In this document: positions 1 to 8,353 of the stretch, in pieces
How the letters are laid out: every line of letters starts with the position of its first letter
How positions within the stretch are numbered: position 1 is the first letter of the stretch
From: Leekyejoonella antrihumi
Lineage (GTDB): Bacteria > Actinomycetota > Actinomycetes > Actinomycetales > Dermatophilaceae
Reading direction: 5' to 3'
Length of the DNA stretch: 64,000 nt
NCBI RefSeq assembly: GCF_007845645.1
Contig: NZ_VCQV01000025.1
Span: 20,539-84,538, forward strand
Program-made: the position numbers and the translations under genes
The notes under the pieces: model-generated
What the model was told of the DNA's origin: nothing
Databases searched by the model: none
What the model saw: the letters and a program-made list of their open reading frames with translations, nothing else

Positions 1-1
1 C

Positions 2-175
2 ACCTCCGAGGTTGCCCAGATCGAGGAGGACAGCTGGCTGTGCCGCGTCTGGCCGCGCACCGCGGAGCTGTCCGACCAGTGGGGAACGGCCGGCCCACCC
101 ACGCAGACCGTGCGCACCCACATGGCCGGGGTCCCTGACCTGGGCTACCTGAGCCGACACAAGCGTGCGTCGTGA
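2..175 (+). CDS. C-terminal fragment of an unidentified protein (truncated by window edge)
   Basis: Only the last 57 codons are present; the open frame starts at base 2 and ends at TGA 173-175. The residues are acidic at first, then Trp-rich, and finish LGYLSRHKRAS. I do not recognise the family. The stop codon overlaps the next gene's start in a GTGA, so the gene is probably an upstream member of the same catabolic operon. An oxygenase or dehydrogenase would fit the context, but that is only a guess. Confidence 0.55.
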   Translation, partial: TSEVAQIEEDSWLCRVWPRTAELSDQWGTAGPPTQTVRTHMAGVPDLGYLSRHKRAS

Positions 176-1026
176 GCGGCGTGGACAGCTCGCAGCGGTC
201 GACCGCCTTCCTCGACGGCGCGCGCGACCGGGCCGGCCGGACCCTTCGGGTGGTCGTGGTCGGTGACGGTGCGATCGGTCGCCCGGTCGCCCGGCGCCTG
301 AGCGAGTGTCAGGTTCCAGGCGTCGAACTTGTCGGCATCATGGATGTTGATGGCGGCGTGCACGCCACGGACGGTGGCAGATTCACTGCGTCCGACCTGC
401 CAAACGTGGCCGACCTGGTCATCGAGGCAGCCGGTCAGGGCGCACTCGCGGAACTTGGTCCGAGGCTCATCGCCGCCGGCGTTGACGTGCTGGCGTTGTC
501 CGTCGGCGCACTGGCCGACCCTGAGCTGCGGGCCGATCTGCAGTCGGGTCCGGGACGCCTGTTTTTGTCCACGGGCGCCGTCGGTGGACTCGATCTGCTG
601 CGCACTGTCGCCGACGCGGGCACGCTCACCCGGGTCACCATAGAGACCGCGAAGCTTCCCGCCACCTTGATCCAGGACTGGATGAGCCCGGCCCAGCGGA
701 CTGCCCTGCTGGAGACGACCAGCCGAGTGGAGGTGATGCGCGGCTCACCCGCGATCATCGCGCGTTCATTTCCTCGCTCGACCAACGTGGCCGTGTCGGT
801 CGCCATGGCCGCCGACGACTGGGACCGCGTACAGGCAGTGGTCGTGGCGGACCCGGCCGCAACCCTGACCACCCACGTCATCACTGTCGAAGCGACGACC
901 GGCAACTACCGGTTCGAGATCCGCAACCACCCGTCACCGACGAATCCCGCGACCAGCGAGCTCGTGCCGCACGCAGTGCTGCGCGCGGTCCGCGACCTGG
1001 CAGGACGGCCGGTGACGTTGATATGA
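172..1026 (+). CDS. Aspartate dehydrogenase-like NAD(P)-dependent oxidoreductase
   Basis: 284 aa with a GTG start inside the upstream stop (GTGA). An N-terminal Rossmann fold is shown by VVVVGDGAIGRPVARRL (about residues 24-40). A second domain carries the conserved STGAVGGLDLLR stretch and, near the C-terminus, NHPSPTNPATSELVPHAVLR, the signature of the L-aspartate dehydrogenase/DUF108 family. Family members form or deaminate an amino acid using NAD(P)H. As the first complete gene of a catabolic operon with SDRs, a ThDP enzyme and a Rieske oxygenase, its substrate is probably not aspartate itself. The fold assignment is firm; the substrate is unknown. Confidence 0.82.
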   Translation: MSGVDSSQRSTAFLDGARDRAGRTLRVVVVGDGAIGRPVARRLSECQVPGVELVGIMDVDGGVHATDGGRFTASDLPNVADLVIEAAGQGALAELGPRLIAAGVDVLALSVGALADPELRADLQSGPGRLFLSTGAVGGLDLLRTVADAGTLTRVTIETAKLPATLIQDWMSPAQRTALLETTSRVEVMRGSPAIIARSFPRSTNVAVSVAMAADDWDRVQAVVVADPAATLTTHVITVEATTGNYRFEIRNHPSPTNPATSELVPHAVLRAVRDLAGRPVTLI

Positions 1027-1832
1027 CCGGCCTCCTGCGACCGACCGTGGCCGCCGATGTGCGCGGCACGGGAGATCCCGTGCTTCTACTGCACGGGATC
1101 GGCGGCTGCGCCGCCACCTTTACCGCGCTGGCCGCCCTGCTCGACGACGCCGGCTTCCGTGCCATCGCCTGGGATGCTCCGGGCTACGGGGCGTCGGACG
1201 ATCCGACGGAGTTGCTGGGGCGGGATGGCTATCTGCGGGCCCTCACCACGCTGCTGTCCGAGCACGGTGAGACCTCGGCACACGTGATCGGCACCTCCTG
1301 GGGCGGCGTGCTCGGCACCTGCCTGGCAGCTGCTCGACCCGAGCGCGTGCGCAGCCTGACTCTGCTGGACAGCACCCGCGGCTCCGGGGTGCAAACAGCC
1401 CGCGCCCACGCAATGCGTTCCCGCGTGGACGAACTGGCCACCGTAGGCGCTGTCGAGTTCGCCAGCCGTCGGGCGCACCGACTCGTTGCCCCGGGGGCCG
1501 ACCGGGCCGTCGCCGACGAGGTCGTGCGACAGATGGCCGGCGTCCGGGTCCCTGGATACCGCGCAGCCGCCGAGTTCATGGCGGACACCGACACGACGGC
1601 CCTGCTCTCCGACCTCGAGACGCCGACGCTCGTGCTTGTCGGTGAACACGACCGGGTGACCGGAGTTGCCGAGTCCGAGCTGCTGGCCTCGCGGATCCCC
1701 GGCGCTCGGTTCGCGGTCATCGCCGACGCCGGGCATGCCGCCGTGCAAGAACGTCCGGAGTCCGTGGCGAGTGCCGTCACAACCTTTTTGGCGGAAGTGG
1801 CCACCCGGCCCAGCATCGGGGTGCGCTCATGA
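1023..1832 (+). CDS. Alpha/beta hydrolase (meta-cleavage-product-hydrolase type)
   Basis: 269 aa starting in an ATGA overlap with the previous stop. The alpha/beta-hydrolase marks are present: oxyanion-hole HGIGG (about 24-28), nucleophile elbow GTSWGG with Ser at about residue 92, an Asp in LVGEHDRVTG, and the catalytic His in DAGHAAVQE. Length and motif spacing fit cytosolic C-C or ester hydrolases of aromatic and acyl degradation. The triad is complete, unlike the second hydrolase-like gene at 5085. Substrate specificity cannot be read from sequence. Confidence 0.85.
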   Translation: MTGLLRPTVAADVRGTGDPVLLLHGIGGCAATFTALAALLDDAGFRAIAWDAPGYGASDDPTELLGRDGYLRALTTLLSEHGETSAHVIGTSWGGVLGTCLAAARPERVRSLTLLDSTRGSGVQTARAHAMRSRVDELATVGAVEFASRRAHRLVAPGADRAVADEVVRQMAGVRVPGYRAAAEFMADTDTTALLSDLETPTLVLVGEHDRVTGVAESELLASRIPGARFAVIADAGHAAVQERPESVASAVTTFLAEVATRPSIGVRS

Positions 1833-2578
1833 GCAACGACTCGTCGCGCCTGATCGTCGTCACCGGCGCCGGCCGCGGACTGGGCAACGCCATCGCCGAG
1901 CACCTCGGCTCCATCGGGGCGCGCGTCGTGGTCGCCGAGCTGCATCCCGAGGTCGCCGAACGCGGCTGCGCCCAGCTGGTCCAGCTCGGCATCCACGTGC
2001 ACCGTGTCGACACGGACGTCAACGACCCGGCGTCGGTGGCCCGGATGGCCGCGGCCGTGCAAGAGCTCGGTGGCGCAGCAGGACTGGTCAACAACGCCGC
2101 ACTGGCAGACGGTGTCGGCGGCCTTCCGTTCCACCAGATCGAGGTGGACGCCTTCGACCGGGTGCTGAGCGTCAATGTGCGCGGCACGTGGCTGGTCTCG
2201 CGGGCGCTCTACCCGCAGCTCGCCGCCCACCGCGGCGCGATCGTCAATCTGGCCTCCGACGCGGCGATCTATGGCTCTCCGCGGCTGGCTCACTACGTGG
2301 CCTCCAAGGGCGCCGTCGTTGCACTGACCCGCAGCATGGCGCGCGATGCGGGACCCGACGGGGTCCGCGTCAACGCCGTGGCTCCGGGGCTGACCCGTGT
2401 CGAAGCAACCGAGACCGTGCCCACCGAGCGCTACGACCTCTACCGCACCGGTCGCGCGCTGACCCGCAATCAGACCCCCGAGGACGTGACCGGTGCGGTC
2501 GCGTTCCTCCTCTCCGACGCCGCCGCCTACGTCACCGGCCAGACCCTGGTCGTCGACGGCGGCTTCGTGATGCCGTAA
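1829..2578 (+). CDS. SDR family NAD(P)-dependent oxidoreductase
   Basis: 249 aa, ATGA overlap with the hydrolase. Classical short-chain dehydrogenase: cofactor motif TGAGRGLG (about 12-19), NNAA, and active-site Tyr-x3-Lys in HYVASKGAVVALTRS. It ends VTGQTLVVDGGFVMP, the usual SDR C-terminus. It probably oxidises or reduces a hydroxyl/keto intermediate of this cluster. It is catalytically intact, in contrast to the adjacent SDR-like protein, with which it could form a heteromer (inference). Confidence 0.87.
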   Translation: MSNDSSRLIVVTGAGRGLGNAIAEHLGSIGARVVVAELHPEVAERGCAQLVQLGIHVHRVDTDVNDPASVARMAAAVQELGGAAGLVNNAALADGVGGLPFHQIEVDAFDRVLSVNVRGTWLVSRALYPQLAAHRGAIVNLASDAAIYGSPRLAHYVASKGAVVALTRSMARDAGPDGVRVNAVAPGLTRVEATETVPTERYDLYRTGRALTRNQTPEDVTGAVAFLLSDAAAYVTGQTLVVDGGFVMP

Positions 2579-2603
2579 CCGAACCGAATACGAAGGACAC
2601 GAT

Positions 2604-3380
2604 ATGGATCTGCAACTCGCGGGCAAGACCGTCCTGGTCACCGGCGCCAGCTCCGGGGTGGGTCTGGCGACCGCACGGATGCTGCTCGCCGAGGGCGCCC
2701 GAGTCGCCGGGTGCGCGCGTGACGTCGACCGGCTGCGGTCTGCCTTGGGCGGGGCGCCCGACCCGGTTCACGCCGTGGCATGCGACGTGCTGGATCAGGC
2801 TGCGGTGACGACCTTCGTGACCTCCACTGTGGACAGGTGGGGCGGGGTCGATGCAGTGGTCTGCAACGCGGGTCGGTCCCTGATGGCCACGCTCGACGAA
2901 ACAAGTGACGCACAGATCCGTGACGAGCTCGAGCTGAAGGTCTTCGGCGCCCTCAATGTGATTCGAGCCGCCCAACCCCACCTGGCCGAGTCGGACGACC
3001 CGTCCGTGGTGGTGGTCAACGCCATTCTGTCCCGGCAGCCCGAGCCGCGACTGGCGGTCACGTCGGCCGCCCGCGCTGCGCTGCTGAATCTCACCCGCTC
3101 ACTGACCTCGTCGTTGGGGGTCGATCGCATCCGGGTCAACTCGGTCCTCCTCGGACTGATCGACACCGGCCAGTGGAGTCGGCGCTACGCCGCGGCCGAC
3201 ACCGACCTGACCTACGCCCAGTGGGCTGCCGAGATCGCCGCCGACCGCGGCATCGTCCTGGGCAGGTTTGGTGCCGCGGAGGAAGTCGCCTTCGCCATCG
3301 TGTCCCTGCTCTCCCCCCTGTCCGGCTATACGACCGGCGCCAGCGTCGACGTCGGCGGCGGCATCGCCCGCTACCTGTGA
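2604..3380 (+). CDS. SDR-fold protein lacking the catalytic Ser-Tyr-Lys
   Basis: 258 aa, ATG preceded by an AAGGA ribosome-binding site. The nucleotide site TGASSGVG (about 14-21) and the SDR C-terminus (VDVGGGIARYL) are normal. At the active site the expected YxxxK is TSAAR: Thr153 stands where Tyr is expected and Arg157 where Lys is expected, and the Ser position (about 140, in VVNAILSR) is Ala. The fold is secure; classical SDR chemistry is doubtful. It may be a structural partner of the preceding SDR or bind cofactor with different chemistry. The frame is intact and lies inside a tight operon, so it does not look like a pseudogene. Confidence 0.8.
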   Translation: MDLQLAGKTVLVTGASSGVGLATARMLLAEGARVAGCARDVDRLRSALGGAPDPVHAVACDVLDQAAVTTFVTSTVDRWGGVDAVVCNAGRSLMATLDETSDAQIRDELELKVFGALNVIRAAQPHLAESDDPSVVVVNAILSRQPEPRLAVTSAARAALLNLTRSLTSSLGVDRIRVNSVLLGLIDTGQWSRRYAAADTDLTYAQWAAEIAADRGIVLGRFGAAEEVAFAIVSLLSPLSGYTTGASVDVGGGIARYL

Positions 3381-3417
3381 CAACCGCACCCGCACCCGAC
3401 CACCGCCAGGAGCAACC

Positions 3418-5088
3418 ATGAGCAGCACCAACACCCCTCGACCGACAGGCGGTGACGTCCTGGTGGACGTCATGCGGACTCACGGGGTCGATACGGCGTT
3501 CGGCGTCGTCAGCATTCACAACCTGCCGCTGGTCGAGGCGGTCGACCGCGAGCTGCGGTTCGTGCCCGTCCGGCACGAGGCCGCCGCCGTGAACGCGGCC
3601 GACGGGTATGCCCGCGCAACAGGCCGGTTCGGGGTCGCCCTGACCAGCACGGGCACCGGAGCCGGCAACGCGGCGGGCTCGATGGTCGAGGCTCTGACCG
3701 CCGGCAGTCGGGTGCTGCACGTCACCGGGCAGATCGACAGCGAGTTCCTCGGATCGGGTCGAGGGGTGATCCACGAGGTTCCTCGCCAGCTGCAGCTGCT
3801 CCAGGCCGTCTCCCGTTTCGCCGCGACCGTGCAGCACGCGAGCGAGTCACGAAGCGTGCTCGAGTCGGCGATTGCGGACCTGTCCTCCGCCCCGTTCGCG
3901 CCGGCCAGCGTCGAGTGGCCCATCGATCTGCAGTACCTCGCTTCCTCGGCCGAGCAGGCCGACCATCAACCAAAGCCCTCGAGCCGCAGCGCGGCCTCGT
4001 GGGAGGCCGCCGTGGCCGAAGCGATCGGGCTGCTCAGCGCCGCGCGGCGGCCACTGATCTGGGCTGGTGGTGGCGCCCGGTGGATCGGGGCGCCGCTCAC
4101 CGCTCTCGCGGAACGGCTGGGGGCCGGCCTGCTGACCAGCAACTCCGGGCGCGGGTCCGTGCCCGAGGACCACCCGCTCGTGTTGGGCAACTTCGCAGCC
4201 AACCCCGGGCTCGCGTCACTGATCGACGACGCCGACCTGATCCTCAGCATCGGCACGCACTTTCGCTCCAACGAGACCAAGCACTACAGCCTGTCGCTGC
4301 CGGCCACGCACATCGCAATCGACCTCGACCCGGCCGCGCTGGGTCGGGTCTACCCGGCCACTGTCGCGCTGACCGGAGACGCGGCTGCGCTCGTGCCAGA
4401 GCTCCTTGCCGGACTTGCGCCCCACACTGCTGACGGCTGGCGGCATCGGGTCACCACCGCCCGGCAGGACGTGCGCCACTCCCTCGCCGAGGACATCGGC
4501 GCCTACCGGCAGATCTGCGAGTCGATCCGCCACCGGCTGCCCCGTGACGCCATAGTCGCGCGCGACGTCACCATCCCCTCCAGCTCATGGGGCAACCGAC
4601 TTCTCGAGATCTACGACCCGCGCAGCAATATCTTCCCGGTCGGTGGCGGTATCGGGCAGGGCCTGGCCATGGGCATCGGCGCATCCATCGGACGGCCCGA
4701 CGTGCCCACGCTGGTCATGGCCGGCGACGGCGGACTCGCGGTCCACCTCGGGGAGATGGCCACCCTTGCCGACCAGCAGCCGTGGTGCGTCCTGGTCATC
4801 TTCAACGACGGTGGATACGGCGTCCTGCGCAACCTGCAGAGCCAGCACACCGGTCGCGTCTCCGGAGTGGACCTGTTCACACCCGATTTCGGCCTGCTGG
4901 CCGCATCCCTGGACCTACCACACACCCTGGTCCGCGATGGTGCCGCATTCGACACCGCGTTGGTCAAGGCGCTCGAGCTGCAGCGCCCCTACGTCATCGA
5001 GGTCGACGTGACCACGCTGCAGCCCACCCCCAAGCCGTTCGTGCCCCCGGTGCACGTCCCTGAAGGTCAAAGGAGATCAGGACGATGA
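3418..5088 (+). CDS. Thiamine diphosphate-dependent enzyme (acetolactate synthase/benzoylformate decarboxylase superfamily)
   Basis: 556 aa. I chose ATG 3418 because AGGAG at 3408-3412 precedes it; longer readings start inside the upstream SDR gene. Domains in order: N-terminal Pyr domain with the catalytic-type glutamate in VRHEAAAVNAADGYAR (about residue 57), a central domain, and a C-terminal PP domain with the ThDP/Mg motif GDGG...NDGGYG (about 437-466). Relatives decarboxylate or carboligate 2-oxo acids. It could act on a 2-oxo acid made by the neighbouring dehydrogenases. The exact reaction is unknown and there is no regulatory subunit nearby, so anabolic acetolactate synthase is unlikely. 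Confidence 0.85.
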   Translation: MSSTNTPRPTGGDVLVDVMRTHGVDTAFGVVSIHNLPLVEAVDRELRFVPVRHEAAAVNAADGYARATGRFGVALTSTGTGAGNAAGSMVEALTAGSRVLHVTGQIDSEFLGSGRGVIHEVPRQLQLLQAVSRFAATVQHASESRSVLESAIADLSSAPFAPASVEWPIDLQYLASSAEQADHQPKPSSRSAASWEAAVAEAIGLLSAARRPLIWAGGGARWIGAPLTALAERLGAGLLTSNSGRGSVPEDHPLVLGNFAANPGLASLIDDADLILSIGTHFRSNETKHYSLSLPATHIAIDLDPAALGRVYPATVALTGDAAALVPELLAGLAPHTADGWRHRVTTARQDVRHSLAEDIGAYRQICESIRHRLPRDAIVARDVTIPSSSWGNRLLEIYDPRSNIFPVGGGIGQGLAMGIGASIGRPDVPTLVMAGDGGLAVHLGEMATLADQQPWCVLVIFNDGGYGVLRNLQSQHTGRVSGVDLFTPDFGLLAASLDLPHTLVRDGAAFDTALVKALELQRPYVIEVDVTTLQPTPKPFVPPVHVPEGQRRSGR

Positions 5089-5615
5089 AGCTCGATGACA
5101 CCGCGCCTGCCGTGCTGGCTCTACACACCGCGGCGCCCACAGCCGACTGGCCGGCCCCCAGCATCGACGAGGTCACACTCCGAAAAGTGACCTTCGCCGA
5201 AGACACCGATCTCGCATCCCGAGTCACCGTCGCTGCCAGGGCGATCGACGAGTTCGGCTCGCCGATGCACGTGCTTGCCAGTGGGGACGACGGGGCCGTC
5301 GCCATCCGCCTGGCAGTCACCCACCCTGAGCTCGTCAAGAGCCTGGTGTTGGCCGACGCCACCTCCCACACCGCTCTCGGTGACGTGACCGCGGACCTGA
5401 CAGCGGTCACCGTGCCCGCGCTGGTGGTCTGCGCGGCGCCAGAACTCAACAGCGACCTCACCGCATCGCAAGAGCTCGCCGGTCAGATCAGCAACGGCGT
5501 ATTCGTGGTGATGGACCGCGTGGAGCGGCCCGCGCATCGTGCTCGCCCCGACTCATTCAACGCCTGGTCGGACTCCTTCATCTCCATCGTCGAGGGGCTT
5601 CGAGGCCTGGCCTGA
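5085..5615 (+). CDS. Short alpha/beta-hydrolase-like protein without the Ser nucleophile
   Basis: 176 aa, ATGA overlap with the ThDP gene. Residues 60-95 (HVLASGDDGAVAIRLAVTHP, then ELVKSLVLAD) align with the nucleophile elbow and following helix of alpha/beta hydrolases, but the Ser position is Gly67 (SGDDGA instead of GxSxGG). The protein is about 90-100 residues shorter than normal, with no lid domain and no clear catalytic His. The frame is intact and translationally coupled, so it is probably a non-catalytic accessory to the ThDP enzyme or oxygenase rather than a decayed gene. Confidence 0.65.
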   Translation: MKLDDTAPAVLALHTAAPTADWPAPSIDEVTLRKVTFAEDTDLASRVTVAARAIDEFGSPMHVLASGDDGAVAIRLAVTHPELVKSLVLADATSHTALGDVTADLTAVTVPALVVCAAPELNSDLTASQELAGQISNGVFVVMDRVERPAHRARPDSFNAWSDSFISIVEGLRGLA

Positions 5616-5655
5616 CCACCACCACCAAATCAACAACTACGAACTGGAGGACGCC

Positions 5656-5877
5656 GTGCAAGCACCGCTCTACCTGGAACCGAACCAGACCCGTGAAGGC
5701 CCTCTCACGCCCTACGAGGCAAAGCTCTCCGGCCTGATCCAACGAGTATTCGCCGAAGGCCACTACGGGCTCCAGGAGCTCGTCCAAGGACTCAACGACC
5801 ACGGATCAACCGCGCCGGACGGCGCACCGTGGACCGAGGAGTCGTTCCGTGCAGAAATGAGCAGGTTGGGAGCCTGA
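5656..5877 (+). CDS. Small helical protein (recombinase-like HTH domain) next to Rieske oxygenase
   Basis: 73 aa from GTG 5656, with a CTGGAGG ribosome-binding site at 5644-5650; it ends one base before the next ATG. The sequence is predicted mostly helical (LTPYEAKLSGLIQRVFAEG, then LQELVQGLNDHG). It resembles small proteins described as recombinase-like helix-turn-helix proteins that lie beside ring-hydroxylating oxygenases in other genomes. Despite that name, a role as an oxygenase accessory seems more likely from context. Function unproven. Confidence 0.6.
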   Translation: MQAPLYLEPNQTREGPLTPYEAKLSGLIQRVFAEGHYGLQELVQGLNDHGSTAPDGAPWTEESFRAEMSRLGA

Positions 5878-5878
5878 G

Positions 5879-6940
5879 ATGACCATCACCACCGAACGAG
5901 TCAACAGTGCGGGCAAGAACACCGGCCCGTTGGACCTCGACGAGCTCACCGCCACCGGGCTCCGCGACCGCTGGTACCCCGTTCTCCCGTCCAAGCTGGT
6001 GCCGCGCGGAGACATGAAGAAGGTCACCCGGCTCGGCAAGGACTGGCTGCTCTTCCGCGATTCCAAGGGCAAGCTGTCGGTCCTCGCCGACCGGTGTCCA
6101 CACCGCAATGCGCCACTGTCCGCAGGCCAGCACCTCGGCGATCGGGTGAAGTGCCAGTACCACGGCGTGGAGGTCGACGACAGCGGCACCGTGGTCAAGG
6201 TGCCAGGGATGCCTGGGTGTGCGCTCGAGGGCAAGCAGGCCGCCCTGAGCCTTGAAGTGGTCGAGGCGGCCGAGGTGATCTTCGCGTGGTTCCCCGCGAC
6301 CCCGGACAGCAAGGCACCCGAATTCGTCCTGCCGGAATGGCTTGGCTCGCCCGAGTGCTCCTTCTTCCCCAACTTTGTGGAGTGGAAGGCACCCTGGCGC
6401 TTCTACCTCGACAACGTCCTCGACCCGATGCACGGAGCCTTCCTGCATGCCGACTCGCACTCGATGTTCCAGGGTGACACCACGGCCCGGTTCCGGATCC
6501 GGGAGACCGACCGCGGATTCTTCTTCGAGAAGACCGACCAGGTCGGCAAGAACTTCGACTGGGTCGAGTACGTCAGCGAGAACGGGCTCGACTACGTCAA
6601 CCTGGAGATCCCGTATGGCCCCGAGGCGGGGCCCGGCGGCCCGTTCGGCATCGTCGGCATTCCAGTGCCGATCAGCGCCGACACCACAGCCGTATTCCAC
6701 TGGCGCACTCGCAAGGTGGCCGGCTGGGAACGTGACGTGTGGCGCTTCCTCTACCGCAGCGCGTTGGAGGACAAGCACTGGGCGGTTCTGGAGCAGGACC
6801 GCAACATGCTGGAGAACTTCGCCACCGACGCCGACCAGGCCGAGCACCTCTACCAGCACGACCTCGGCGTCGCACGCATCCGCAGGATGTACCGCGCCGC
6901 GGCGCAGGAGCAGGCCAAGCAGATCGCCGAGCACGGCTGA
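5879..6940 (+). CDS. Rieske non-heme iron oxygenase, alpha subunit type
   Basis: 353 aa. The Rieske [2Fe-2S] ligands are visible as CPHRNAPL and CQYHGVEVD (Cys-x-His ... Cys-x2-His, about 77-98). The mononuclear iron site follows as DNVLDPMHGAFLH (about 178-190). This is the three-domain architecture of single-component terminal oxygenases such as vanillate demethylase or LigXa types. No ferredoxin or reductase gene lies within the window, so electron transfer partners must be upstream or elsewhere. It is the last gene of the (+) cluster and is likely to start the pathway by hydroxylation or O-/N-dealkylation. Confidence 0.9.
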   Translation: MTITTERVNSAGKNTGPLDLDELTATGLRDRWYPVLPSKLVPRGDMKKVTRLGKDWLLFRDSKGKLSVLADRCPHRNAPLSAGQHLGDRVKCQYHGVEVDDSGTVVKVPGMPGCALEGKQAALSLEVVEAAEVIFAWFPATPDSKAPEFVLPEWLGSPECSFFPNFVEWKAPWRFYLDNVLDPMHGAFLHADSHSMFQGDTTARFRIRETDRGFFFEKTDQVGKNFDWVEYVSENGLDYVNLEIPYGPEAGPGGPFGIVGIPVPISADTTAVFHWRTRKVAGWERDVWRFLYRSALEDKHWAVLEQDRNMLENFATDADQAEHLYQHDLGVARIRRMYRAAAQEQAKQIAEHG

Positions 6941-7032
6941 CGCGGCCCTGCTCCACCCGCCTGGCTCGCTCGTGCGGCCGCGCGCAGCCTACCCACACCC
7001 GATTTCAGCGACGGGGCGCACAGTGTGCGTTG

Positions 7033-7776
7033 CTAACCGGTGACCCTGTGCAGCTTGTGGGCGGCGGCCTGGGCGCGCGGCCGCACGACGAGCTGGTCGA
7101 TGTTCACATGCGCCGGCCGGCTCGCGACGAAGGCGACGCAGTCGGCGACATCCTCCTGCTGCAGCGGGTCCACCCCCTCGTAGACCTTCGCGGCGCGCTG
7201 CTCATCGCCGTGGAACCTCACCAGCGAGAACTCGTCGGACTGCACCAGGCCCGGCAGGATCTCGCAGATCCGGACGGGCTGGTCCACCAGCTCGAGGCGC
7301 AACGACGCCATCATCGCGTGCTCGGCGAACTTCGCGCCGCAGTAGCCGCCGGCCCCTTCATACGCCACCAGTCCCGACGTGGACCCGATCGTGATCAGCA
7401 CGCCCTGCGCCCCAGTCAGGGCTGGCAGCAGCGCCTGGATGGTCGCCGTCGCACCGATCACGTTGGTCTCAAACATCGCTCGCCACTCGTCGAGATTCGC
7501 CTGAGCGACAGTATCCATCCCGAGCGCGCCACCGGCGTTGACCACCAGGACGTCCAGTCGGTCCCCGACGACCTCTGCCAGAGCGGCCAGATCGCTCGGC
7601 CTGGTCACGTCGCAGGTGACCGCGCGACCGTCGATCTCCTGGGCGAGCTCCTCGACCCGCTCGGTGCGCCGGGCCGCGCAGAACACTTCGAACCCGTCCG
7701 CCGCCAGTCGGCGGGCGCTCGCCCGGCCGATCCCGCTGCTCGCCCCGGTCACCACTGCCACAGGTCTGGTTTCCAC
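7033..7776 (-). CDS. SDR family oxidoreductase
   Basis: 247 aa on the opposite strand, convergent with the Rieske gene. Classical SDR with TGASSGIG (about 11-18), NAGG, and YCGAKFAEH as the Tyr-x3-Lys motif. Resembles clavaldehyde/serine-dehydrogenase-like SDRs that reduce small hydroxy compounds. It has its own upstream region and is not part of the (+) operon, so a link to the catabolic cluster is only positional. Confidence 0.82.
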   Translation of the reverse strand: METRPVAVVTGASSGIGRASARRLAADGFEVFCAARRTERVEELAQEIDGRAVTCDVTRPSDLAALAEVVGDRLDVLVVNAGGALGMDTVAQANLDEWRAMFETNVIGATATIQALLPALTGAQGVLITIGSTSGLVAYEGAGGYCGAKFAEHAMMASLRLELVDQPVRICEILPGLVQSDEFSLVRFHGDEQRAAKVYEGVDPLQQEDVADCVAFVASRPAHVNIDQLVVRPRAQAAAHKLHRVTG

Positions 7777-8353
7777 GTCGCAAAGTTACCCGCACCGCTC
7801 GCGGCAGCGCGCAGCGGCCAGGTCTCGCGTCAGTCAGGTCAGCTGCAGGTGAACGGCCAGCCGCACGACGTCCGCGTGCATCGGGTCAGTGCGCGATCAA
7901 TGGACTCGCCCGGCTCCAATCGTCCTCCTGGCAGGAATCGCCCTTCCTCGCTGGAACGACAACACCGTGACCTTCCCTGGTGCTTGGCACGCGCGACCGC
8001 ATGCACCCGGTGCACCAGATCCTGCGGGGCTGTTGCAGGGTTCCGCGGATGTCCGCATCCGCATAGTCAACGTAGGACGGATCGAACAGCGACTGGAAGC
8101 GGTGCCGCATGCTACCTATGGCCGACCAGGCCAGACCTGTCTCGCCAGCCGCGGCGACCGCATCGGCTCGGGCTTGAGGTTTCCCAGTCGATGTCGCGGG
8201 ATCTTCGGGGGTAGTCGACACTGTCGACCCCGAAGGGTCGAATCGTCCGTTCGGCATGGCGTGTCGGTTGCTCGTGCCAATATGGGCGACCCCGACGGCT
8301 TCCGCTGGCAAATCGCCTACGACCCCTACCCGATCGGACAGAAGGTGACGCGG
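7777..8353. other. Gene-poor stretch with gene debris
   Basis: No intact gene here. Besides the Nudix remnant, the plus strand at about 8283-8345 reads GDPDGFRWQIAYDPYPIG in frame with the next gene. This resembles the C-terminal strand of VOC/glyoxalase proteins (DPDGxxWEIAYNP) and may be a leftover of another VOC gene. The presumed promoter of the pterin dehydratase gene must lie here too, but I see no clear -35/-10. Confidence 0.5.
7839..8015 (-). pseudogene. Nudix hydrolase remnant
   Basis: Reading the minus strand from GTG 8015 gives VHRVHAVAR, later GRFLPGGRLEPGESIDRAL, and then diverges into TRCTRTSCGW before a stop at 7839. GGRLEPGES is the start of a Nudix box (GX5EX7REUXEEXGU); the REXXEE half is missing. 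More Nudix-like N-terminal sequence may extend towards 8110 in another frame. The gene looks broken by deletion. It sits in the otherwise non-coding 577-bp stretch 7777-8353. Confidence 0.6.

Noticed and set aside
7017..7029. Short palindrome CGCACAGTGTGCG between the Rieske and SDR genes
   Set aside because: The stem is at most 5-6 bp with almost no loop; too weak to call a terminator.
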